The notes under the pieces are model-generated. The model was given only the letters and a program-made list of their open reading frames with translations. It was not told where the DNA came from and searched no databases. A stretch of DNA of 12,882 nt from JBFGCM01 sp041581135 (GTDB lineage Bacteria; Actinomycetota; Acidimicrobiia; Spongiisociales; UBA5794), in the NCBI GenBank assembly GCA_041581135.1, contig JBFGCM010000098.1, forward strand, positions 1-12,882, read 5' to 3'. The position numbers were made by a program, and so were the translations under genes. Within the stretch, counting starts at the first letter, position 1; each line of letters begins with the position of its first letter. Positions 7,370 to 12,882 of the stretch are shown here, piece after piece.

Positions 7370-7746
7370 GCTGCGTCCATCTCGGCGAACACCCGCTTGG
7401 CGATGCGAAAGCACTCGACTCCGGCGGGTACGCCGGCATAGATGGTGATCTGGTGCAGCACACTGCGTAGCTCGTCACGGCTGAGGCCGTTGGTGATGGC
7501 TCCCCGAAAGTGCAGCTCCCACTCATGCATGCGGCCCAGTGCCGCGATCATGCCGAGGTTGATCATCGAGCGCTCACGCCGGCTCAGTGTCTCATCGGCC
7601 CAGCCGAAGCCCCAGCAGAACTCGGTCACGACCTCCTGGAACTCCCGGTTGAAGTCGTCGGCTGCCGCCAAGTTGGCTTCGACATACTCCTCGCCGAGAA
7701 CGGCCTTGCGGGCAGCGAGCCCTCTCTCGAATCGCTCCGTGGTCAT
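7366..7746 (-). CDS. Carboxymuconolactone decarboxylase (CMD) family protein
   Basis: This is a 126-residue protein, near the usual size of PcaC-type proteins. It has the all-helical CMD pattern: RRERSMINLGMIAAL, then HEWELHFRGAITNGLSRDEL with His79, then a YAGVPAGVECFRIAKRVF C-terminal helix. The CxxC pair of AhpD-like peroxidase members is not present. That argues for the decarboxylase/lactonase-like branch, but the substrate is unknown. Its ATG overlaps the end of the aminotransferase gene (ATGA, 7743-7746), and its stop overlaps the start of the dehydrogenase gene. The three genes are therefore likely translationally coupled. Confidence 0.9.
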   Translation of the reverse strand: MTTERFERGLAARKAVLGEEYVEANLAAADDFNREFQEVVTEFCWGFGWADETLSRRERSMINLGMIAALGRMHEWELHFRGAITNGLSRDELRSVLHQITIYAGVPAGVECFRIAKRVFAEMDAA

Positions 7747-9062
7747 TGATCGCTCCCCATGGCTCGGCAGGCGTCGGCGACGGCCTGGAGGGTCTTCTCG
7801 AAGTCCTCGTCAGTATGGGCAGATGACACGAATCGGCGCAGGCCGGGGATCACGTTGATGCCGCGCCGCATCAGCTCGGTGTCGAATGCGACGTTGGCGG
7901 CACGGTCTGACGCGAGCAGGTCGGTGTAGCTCGTCGGAGGGGCGTCGATGTGGAGCACCTGCCACAGGGAACCGACGTGGGCGACGATGGCGGGACGGCC
8001 GTGCTCATGCAGGATCCTCCCGATGGCCTCGGCCAGCCCGGCAGTGCGGGCTGTGAGCGCGTCGTAGAAGCCGGGCCGGCGGATCAGCTCGAGTGTCGCC
8101 AAGCCGGCTGCTGCTCCGAGTGGATTGCCGTGGAGCGTTCCCGAGGCGTACACGTAGCCCGCTGTGCCCTTGCGTTGCGGGTGCGCTTGATCGATGAGGT
8201 CGGCCTTGCCGGCCACGGCGCCGATCGGCCCGCCGCCACCGACGATCTTGCCGTAGGTTGCCAGGTCGGCCCGCACTCCGAAGTGCTCCTGGGCCCCTCC
8301 GTAGGCGAGGCGAAAGCCGGTGACGACCTCGTCGAAGATGAGCACCACGCGGAGCTCGTCGGCGAGGTTCCGGACGCCGGCCAGGAAGCCGGGTTGCGGT
8401 TGGATGATGCGCTGCACCGGCTCCACGATGATCCCTGCGAGATCGTCGGCATGTGCGGTGGCGACCTGGCGGAGCCGGTCGAGGTCGTTGTACGGAACGA
8501 TCAGCACCGTCTCGACCACCGCCTCGGGCGTGCCCTGGGTGAACGGCAGGCCGCGGGGATACGGGCTCGGTTCTGCCGGGGCGACCCCGATGCCCGCGTA
8601 GTCGTGGTTGCCGTGGAAGGCGCCTTCGAACTTGAGGATCTTGCTGCGGCCCGTCGCGGCACGGGCCATGCGCATGGCGTAGGCCGTTGCTTCTGATCCG
8701 GTCGTGGTGAACACCATGCGCTCGGCGCCGGGAATGGCGTCGACGATCTCGGCGGCCAACTCGATGGCGACGTCCGACAGCGCCGCGTATTGGTGGAGGT
8801 TCCGGGCTGCCTGCCGCTGCACGGCCTCGACGACGGCCGGGTGCGAGTGCCCGAGGATCAGCGCCCCGGCCCCACAGATGTAGTCGATCCACTCCTGGCC
8901 CTCGACGTCGGTGATCCGCGCCCTGGAAGCGGCGGCGATGGTCATCCGCAACCCTGCGGGGTTGAGCCGGGTGCCCAACGCTCCGCCGGGCAACACCCGC
9001 TCGGCCATCTCGCGGTAGTGCTTGTGTGACGTCATCGCGCTGCACAGTCGCAATGTGGACAC
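7743..9062 (-). CDS. Class III PLP-dependent aminotransferase (glutamate-1-semialdehyde aminomutase-like)
   Basis: This is a 439-residue protein. The GTG at 9062 is chosen because GAGAGG lies 5 nt upstream; the ATG at 9035 has no such site but gives the N-terminus usual for homologues (MTSHKHYREMAERVLPGG). Class III fold type I landmarks are present: TGSEAT at 121-126 (phosphate loop), EGAFHGNHD at 146-154, FDEVVTGF with Asp244 contacting the PLP ring nitrogen, YGKIVGGG with Lys272 as Schiff-base lysine, and SGTLHGNP at 307-314. It resembles catabolic aspartate-aminotransferase-family members more than dedicated haem-biosynthesis HemL, and no other tetrapyrrole genes are nearby. A role in transamination of an amino or semialdehyde intermediate is inferred. 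Confidence 0.9.
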   Translation of the reverse strand: MSTLRLCSAMTSHKHYREMAERVLPGGALGTRLNPAGLRMTIAAASRARITDVEGQEWIDYICGAGALILGHSHPAVVEAVQRQAARNLHQYAALSDVAIELAAEIVDAIPGAERMVFTTTGSEATAYAMRMARAATGRSKILKFEGAFHGNHDYAGIGVAPAEPSPYPRGLPFTQGTPEAVVETVLIVPYNDLDRLRQVATAHADDLAGIIVEPVQRIIQPQPGFLAGVRNLADELRVVLIFDEVVTGFRLAYGGAQEHFGVRADLATYGKIVGGGGPIGAVAGKADLIDQAHPQRKGTAGYVYASGTLHGNPLGAAAGLATLELIRRPGFYDALTARTAGLAEAIGRILHEHGRPAIVAHVGSLWQVLHIDAPPTSYTDLLASDRAANVAFDTELMRRGINVIPGLRRFVSSAHTDEDFEKTLQAVADACRAMGSDQ

Positions 9063-9067
9063 GCAGA

Positions 9068-9073
9068 CCTCTC
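9068..9073 (-). promoter_or_regulatory. Ribosome binding site deciding the aminotransferase start
   Basis: Read on the minus strand this is GAGAGG, 5 nt before the GTG at 9062. The alternative ATG at 9035 has no purine-rich site within 15 nt, so the GTG start is preferred. Confidence 0.5.
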
Positions 9074-9098
9074 ACGAAGCGATCGGCGCGCGGAGATG

Positions 9099-9120
9099 GT
9101 CCCCTCGCCTGCGGGGGGAC
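9099..9120. other. GC-rich 22-nt hairpin in the gap before the aminotransferase gene
   Basis: GTCCCC at 9099-9104 pairs with GGGGAC at 9115-9120. The stem extends inward to about 9 pairs with a very small loop and one G-T pair. There is no T-run, so a standard intrinsic terminator is unlikely. It lies in the 157-bp gap between the demethylase and aminotransferase genes, where it could act in RNA processing or differential expression. A second, weaker inverted repeat, ACCGAC-7 nt-GTCGGT, lies at 9135-9153. Confidence 0.45.
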
Positions 9121-9219
9121 GGGTACCGACGGCGACCGACCGACGAAGTCGGTAGGCAGTCTTCGGAGGCCGTTGGGAAGGGGTGTTGCCAGACTCGGTC
9201 CGAAGCGTGTCGCGAAGCA

Positions 9220-11637
9220 TCACGCCCGCGCCCTCTCGTGGTTCGGGTCCCACACGGCCTCGCCACGCACCAGGGCCGGCCGCGCCTCTCCGAGCACCAG
9301 CACCGTCAACCGCGTGCCCGGTTCATCCAGCCCGGGGTCGACGTACGCCCAGGCCAGGCTCTTGCCGGTCGAGAACCCGTAGCCGGCCGTCGTCACCACG
9401 CCCACTCGCTGGTCGTCCCGAAACACACCTTCGCCTCCCAGGCAGTCGGCGTCGAGGTCGCCGACGTCGACGTCCAGGTAGACCAGCCTCCACCGTGGCG
9501 CCTCCATGTTCTCCTGCAGCGCCTCCTTGCCGACGAAGTCCTTGTCCATGCGTACGAACCGCATCAGCCCGGCTTCGTAGGCCGTCACCTCGTTGGTCAT
9601 GTCCGCCGACACCTTGTAGGCCTGCTCCAAGCGCATCGAGGTGAGGGCATGGGTGCCGAAGAACGCCATCCCCAACGGCTCGCCGGCTGCCTCCAACGCG
9701 TTGAACACCCTTGGCATAGACGGCATGGGCACGTGCAGCTCCCATCCCAGTTCACCTGTGAACGACACCCGGAGGGCCCGCACCGGTACCCCGGCGACGG
9801 CGATGTCGCGGATCGAGAGCCACGGGAACATGTCGTTGTCCAGCGGCGCGGCTGCGACGGCCGCAAGCAGCTCGCGGCTGCGCGGCCCTGCAATCGACAG
9901 GACGCCGTACGTGTCAGAGACGTTCACGATCTCGACCCGCTGCTCGCTCACGCGGTGGCGTAGCCAGTCTTCAAACCGCACCTCACCCACCGCGGCTCCC
10001 ACGAGGTAGCAGCGGTCCTCGGCGAGACGGGCGATGGTGAACTCGATCTCCACCATGCCGTGTTCGGTGAGCAGATAGGTGAGGCCCATTCGCCCCACCT
10101 TGGGCACTCGATTCGTGGTCAATCGATCCAGGAAGGCAACCGCGTCGGGGCCCGACACCTCGTACTTGGCGAACGCCGAGAGGTCGGCCAGGCCCACTCG
10201 CTCCCGCACCGCGGCCACCTCGCCGGCGACCGCCCTGTGCCAGCGGGGCCGGCGGAACGAGTGGATGTCCTCCTGCGTCCACCCCGGAGGGGCGAACCAG
10301 CGAGGTCGCTCCCACCCGAAGACCTCCTCCATCACTGCGCCTCGCTCGAGCGTGCGGTCGTACACGGTCGACGTCCGGTATGGCCGGCCGGCGGTTCGGT
10401 TGAGGCCCGGGTAGGGGATCTCATGGCGCAACAGGTAGTCCTCGTGTGCCTTGGTGCGGTTGTAGTCGGGAGTGGCGAAGTCGCCGTACCGGCGCGGGTC
10501 GAACGCCCGCATGTTGAGGATCGTGTGGCCGTGCACCATCCACTTGGCCAGGTACATCGTGGCTCCCGGGCCCCAGGCGATGCCGACCTGCGTCCCGTTG
10601 CAGTACCAGTAGTTCGGAAGGCGCGGCGCCGGACCCAGCAGCATGTTGCCGTCCGGTGGGTGGGTGATGGCGCCGTGGATCGCCTGCTGAATGCCGTAGT
10701 CGGCCAGCAGCGGCATCCGGTCGAACGCCGCCTCGAGCCATGGCGCCACCCGGTCGTAGTCGGGAGGGAAGAGATGGTGGTCGGCGTCCCAAGGGGTGCC
10801 GTCCTCCCACACGGAATTGGGGTTCGCCTTCTCGTAGATGCCGATGAGGCCGGCGCTGCGTTCCATCCGGATGTAGCCGGACACGTGCGGATCATCTCGG
10901 ACCACCGGCAACTCCTCGTCGAGGGCGGCCAGCTCCGGGATCTCCTCGGTGACGAAGTAGTGGTGGGTCATTGGGATGATCGGTACCTGCAGGCCCACCC
11001 ACTCGCCCACCTGGCGGGCGTAGGTGCCCGCCGCGTTCACCAGCACCTCACAGGTGAACGAGCCGTGCTCGGTGTCCACCCGCCACGTTCCGTCGGCACG
11101 CGGCACCGTGCCGGTGACCAGGGTGTTGCGCTTCACGGTGGCACCACGGGAACGGGCGCCCGTGACGAAGGCGGCAGTGGCCGACGCCGGATCCAGGTGG
11201 CCGTCGTCCGGGGTGTGGAGCGCGGCGAGCACGCCGTCGAGGTTGTAGAAGGGGTGCAGCTCCTTGATGCGGCCCGGGTCGACGATCTCCATCCGGTTGC
11301 CCACCCCGTGTCCCACGGCCCGGGTGTAATGCAGCCAGTCCAGCTCGTCGGGGGAGTAGGCGAGCCGCAACGAGCCGGTGTTGTGCCACGAGACCGCCTG
11401 GCCGGTCTCGGCCTCCAGCTCGGCGTACTTCCGGGTGCCGTACCGAGTCATCGAGGCGAGACCGTAGGACGACGTCGAGTGGGTGATCTGGCCGGCAGCG
11501 TGCCATGTGGACCCCGACGCCAGTTCGCCCTTCTCGACCAGTAGGCAGTCCGCCCAGCCTTCCGCCGTGAGGTGGTACAGCAACGAGGACCCCATGATCC
11601 CGCCGCCGATGATGATGCACTTGTAGTCGGGAGGCAT
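9220..11637 (-). CDS. FAD-dependent oxidoreductase with GcvT domain (dimethylglycine/sarcosine dehydrogenase-like)
   Basis: This is an 805-residue protein, the normal length for dimethylglycine/sarcosine dehydrogenase-like enzymes. The start is the ATG at 11637 because IIIGGGIMG, the FAD-binding Rossmann motif, begins at residue 8; the frame upstream does not look coding. Glu35 would bind the FAD ribose. STWHAAG at 43-49 carries the His (46) that attaches FAD covalently in characterised homologues. The middle region is the FAD/substrate domain. From about residue 430 a GcvT-type folate domain follows, with blocks such as GTHALTSMRLEQAYKVSADMTNEVTAYEAGL. The family removes N-methyl groups from methylated amino acids, passing the one-carbon unit to tetrahydrofolate. 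It is the first gene of the cluster and defines the likely substrate class; the exact N-methyl compound cannot be read from sequence. Confidence 0.92.
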   Translation of the reverse strand: MPPDYKCIIIGGGIMGSSLLYHLTAEGWADCLLVEKGELASGSTWHAAGQITHSTSSYGLASMTRYGTRKYAELEAETGQAVSWHNTGSLRLAYSPDELDWLHYTRAVGHGVGNRMEIVDPGRIKELHPFYNLDGVLAALHTPDDGHLDPASATAAFVTGARSRGATVKRNTLVTGTVPRADGTWRVDTEHGSFTCEVLVNAAGTYARQVGEWVGLQVPIIPMTHHYFVTEEIPELAALDEELPVVRDDPHVSGYIRMERSAGLIGIYEKANPNSVWEDGTPWDADHHLFPPDYDRVAPWLEAAFDRMPLLADYGIQQAIHGAITHPPDGNMLLGPAPRLPNYWYCNGTQVGIAWGPGATMYLAKWMVHGHTILNMRAFDPRRYGDFATPDYNRTKAHEDYLLRHEIPYPGLNRTAGRPYRTSTVYDRTLERGAVMEEVFGWERPRWFAPPGWTQEDIHSFRRPRWHRAVAGEVAAVRERVGLADLSAFAKYEVSGPDAVAFLDRLTTNRVPKVGRMGLTYLLTEHGMVEIEFTIARLAEDRCYLVGAAVGEVRFEDWLRHRVSEQRVEIVNVSDTYGVLSIAGPRSRELLAAVAAAPLDNDMFPWLSIRDIAVAGVPVRALRVSFTGELGWELHVPMPSMPRVFNALEAAGEPLGMAFFGTHALTSMRLEQAYKVSADMTNEVTAYEAGLMRFVRMDKDFVGKEALQENMEAPRWRLVYLDVDVGDLDADCLGGEGVFRDDQRVGVVTTAGYGFSTGKSLAWAYVDPGLDEPGTRLTVLVLGEARPALVRGEAVWDPNHERARA

Positions 11638-11650
11638 GTCCCTCGCGCTT

Positions 11651-11716
11651 GGTACAGCTGTACAAACTAGCAACATCACATGAACGTTTGTACCGCCGGA
11701 GTCTGGTTCGGTACCG
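11651..11716. promoter_or_regulatory. Palindrome-rich candidate operator/promoter of the catabolic cluster
   Basis: In the 137-bp region before the demethylase gene there is a perfect 12-bp palindrome, GTACAGCTGTAC (11652-11663). An inverted pair GTACAAAC (11660-11667) and GTTTGTAC (11686-11693) is separated by 18 bp, and an 8-bp palindrome CGGTACCG lies at 11709-11716. Four GTAC cores occur within about 65 bp. Such symmetric sites are typical of dimeric repressors (GntR, TetR or similar), but no regulator gene of those types is in the window. The first palindrome is only 14 bp from the ATG, so binding there would overlap the transcript start or leader. Confidence 0.5.
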
Positions 11717-11774
11717 GCGCGCAAGAGCCGGCCGACTGCGATCTGGTCTGCCGGGAACGGCTCGAACGATGACG

Positions 11775-12017
11775 TCAGACGGTGGGGCGGAGTTCGCGGC
11801 GTGCCGCAGACAAGGTCGCTCGCACGAACAGGTAGAGCGGGAGGCCACACATCGCCAGCACGGCCGACCCGGTCCACGATCCGCCGCTCAAGGCTTCGAG
11901 CGTGCTCGGCGAGGCCGCCGTGACGATGGCGACCGCCAACGACGCTTCCCGTAGCCGCGGGAGGCCGCGGCCGGCGGCGGCGCTGGTGCCGGTGACGGTG
12001 GGTCGGTTTCGTTGCAT
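11775..12017 (-). CDS. Small hypothetical membrane protein
   Basis: This is an 80-residue protein. The ATG at 12017 follows AAGGAA at a good distance; an upstream in-frame extension to 12107 has no ribosome site. After a basic N-terminus (MQRNRPTVTGT) there are two hydrophobic segments, at about residues 28-45 and 52-70, then a basic tail ending RRELRPTV. This suggests a two-helix membrane protein with both ends inside. No family is recognised. It is separated from the nitrite-reductase-like fragment by a terminator, so it probably has its own promoter. Confidence 0.6.
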   Translation of the reverse strand: MQRNRPTVTGTSAAAGRGLPRLREASLAVAIVTAASPSTLEALSGGSWTGSAVLAMCGLPLYLFVRATLSAARRELRPTV

Positions 12018-12110
12018 TTGGGTTCCTTCGGACGCCCCAGGGGCCGTCTTGAGCGCCTGGTGCCGCTCGTCGCGGCGGGGCGGTCGGAGATCCGATACCC
12101 CCGACACGCG

Positions 12111-12150
12111 AAAGAGGCCCCGAGCCCAGGGGGTTGGCTCGGGACCTCTT
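12111..12150 (-). terminator. Intrinsic terminator after the NirK-like fragment
   Basis: Read on the minus strand, arms at 12136-12150 and 12112-12126 form a 15-bp stem (AAGAGGTCCCGAGCC with its partner). The single mismatch in DNA becomes a G-U pair in RNA in this orientation only. The loop is 9 nt. The stem ends in a short U run (UUU). It begins 15 bp after the stop codon at 12166, the expected place for ending that transcript. Confidence 0.75.
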
Positions 12151-12165
12151 CGCCCGGTTGCCGGC

Positions 12166-12582
12166 CTATAACGCTTCCACGGCCTCGAAGATCTCAGGAT
12201 TCTCGGCGCCGGAGACTCGAACGATGCCGAGGGCGCCCTTGTAGAACGTACGGGTCAGTGCGTGGTCCACCAGGATGATGTCCGACGGCACCTGGCCGAT
12301 CAGGTCGACGACGACGCCACCGCCCGCCGGCACCAAGGTCGTCTGCGATCCTCGGATGGGCGGTGAGTAGGTGGCACCTTCCTGCCACACTGCGTCCCAG
12401 TGCGACCCGATGGGGTGGAAGTTGGAGTCGAGGTCGATGCCGGCGTTCACGAAGTAGAACCGCGCCCGGTCACCCACGTTGATCTCCAGCGGGTTCTCGG
12501 TGAGTGCACCCTTGAAGCCGTTGAAGACCACCATCGTCGGCTCCTCGTCGAGGAGCTTCTGGGCGTCGAGATCGCTCAAGCC
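12166..12582 (-). CDS. nirK: C-terminal cupredoxin domain of a NirK-type copper nitrite reductase, 5'-truncated
   Basis: About 138 residues from LSDLDAQKLL to the stop match the second cupredoxin domain of copper nitrite reductase. Blocks are VVFNGFKGALTENPL, a NFHPIGSHWDAVW segment, QTTLVPAGGGVVVDL, and ILVDHALTRTFYKGALGIVRVSG followed by ENPEIF. The two histidines expected in this domain (codons near 12417 and 12264) are present: the catalytic-pocket His and the type 2 copper His. In full-length NirK (about 350-500 residues) an N-terminal domain carries the type 1 copper ligands; here it is absent, and the frame upstream of about 12580 is not NirK-like. The fragment has no start codon of its own that makes sense. 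It cannot be functional alone, because the copper sites need both domains and a trimer. It is a pseudogene remnant or one side of an assembly join. Confidence 0.8.
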   Translation of the reverse strand, partial: GLSDLDAQKLLDEEPTMVVFNGFKGALTENPLEINVGDRARFYFVNAGIDLDSNFHPIGSHWDAVWQEGATYSPPIRGSQTTLVPAGGGVVVDLIGQVPSDIILVDHALTRTFYKGALGIVRVSGAENPEIFEAVEAL

Positions 12583-12882
12583 CGGCTCCAGCGAATGTTG
12601 AGACAACCTGGTCTGGGAGCGCGCGTGGATCGGCTGTAGGGACCGGAGTCGGCGCGGCCGTCGCAGTCGGCTCGGGCTCGGGCTCAGCTGTCGGAGCGAC
12701 TGCCACGATTTCTGCAGGAGGTTGCTCTTGGGGCAACTCCTGGCCTCCACCTACGGTCACCTGGCTAACCTCGGCAAGGCTCTCTATCTGTGGGATGAGA
12801 TCGTCCTGTACAACTGTTTTGAGCTCGGGCAGCGTCAGCGAAGCAGAGGAAACACTTGCCGTGATGATGGGCAGATCATTCA
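12578..12882 (-). CDS. RND efflux transporter fragment (porter domain), both ends missing
   Basis: In the frame offset from the NirK fragment, 101 codons are open from the window edge. The protein begins NDLPIITASVSS and continues LPELKTVVQDDLIPQIESL, then VSQVTVGGGQ. This corresponds to the porter (PN1 to PN2) border of AcrB-type RND pumps, where a helix precedes GV-x-V-x-x-x-GGQ-like strands. A Pro/Glu/Thr-rich insert follows (PTAEPEPEPTATAAPTPVPT), then ALPDQVVSTFAGAGLE. I recall similar inserts at this site in RND proteins of Chloroflexota, but could not check. GC is lower than in the cluster: 90 of 162 bases by hand count at 12721-12882, about 56%. RND proteins exceed 1,000 residues, so this is a small piece whose C-terminal continuation is missing where NirK begins. 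Confidence 0.6.

Noticed and set aside
6014..7441. Long plus-strand open frame of 475 codons
   Set aside because: It lies opposite the SRPBCC and dehydrogenase genes and its translation shows no domain pattern.
9027..9034. TGACGTCA palindrome near the aminotransferase start, also found at 11770-11777
   Set aside because: Both copies lie at the ends of coding sequence and 8-bp palindromes are expected by chance; no further copies were seen near the cluster.
9092..9125. The hairpin near 9099-9120 resembles a type I-E CRISPR repeat
   Set aside because: It occurs once, with no second copy at spacer distance and no cas gene in the window. A GC-rich palindrome alone is not an array.
10060..11544. 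Long plus-strand open frame of 494 codons
   Set aside because: It is the antisense of the well-supported FAD/GcvT demethylase. The product is His/Gly/Arg/Val-rich without motifs.
11638..11877. N-terminal extension of the demethylase to 11877
   Set aside because: The extension lacks a ribosome site, shows no domain, covers the palindromic control region and would push the FAD motif 80 residues inward, unlike the family.

Overview
The window looks like GC-rich actinobacterial DNA, possibly Acidimicrobiia. This rests on GC-rich third positions, frequent GTG starts, a lipoprotein with a Thr-rich linker and AMIN-like domain, a flavin/F420 luciferase-like oxidoreductase and a GcvT-type FAD demethylase. 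No rRNA, tRNA, transposase or cas gene was found. Taxonomy is inference; no database search was possible.

Left part (1-3692), cell-surface and regulatory genes. On the minus strand are an exported HYR-repeat protein that runs off the left edge (1-1010), a small membrane-anchored LuxR-type regulator (1206-1778) and a secreted protein of unknown function (1876-2361). A 332-bp divergent intergenic region separates these from a plus-strand pair: an AMIN-like lipoprotein (2694-3347) and a Gly/Ala-rich membrane protein (3351-3692).

Central part (3721-11637), a seven-gene minus-strand catabolic cluster. In transcription order it encodes an FAD/folate (GcvT-type) N-demethylase, a class III PLP aminotransferase, a carboxymuconolactone-decarboxylase-like protein, an MDR alcohol dehydrogenase, an SRPBCC protein, an LLM-class oxidoreductase and an enolase-superfamily dehydratase. 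The last matches cis-3-hydroxy-L-proline dehydratase in its catalytic positions. The aminotransferase, CMD and MDR genes overlap by 4 bp each, and most other gaps are short. The simplest reading is a pathway that removes N-methyl groups from a betaine-like or N-methylated imino acid and then dehydrates, transaminates and oxidises the product. The substrate is not known. A palindrome-rich stretch upstream of the demethylase (11651-11716) is the best candidate control site.

Right part (11775-12882). A small two-helix membrane protein is followed by a good intrinsic terminator (12111-12150) placed just after the C-terminal copper domain of a NirK-type nitrite reductase. The nitrite reductase lacks its N-terminal half. 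Upstream of about 12580 the reading frame changes and the protein becomes a fragment of an RND efflux transporter with a Pro/Glu/Thr-rich insert, in DNA of lower GC. This is either a real rearrangement or an assembly chimera, and it is the most anomalous point in the window.
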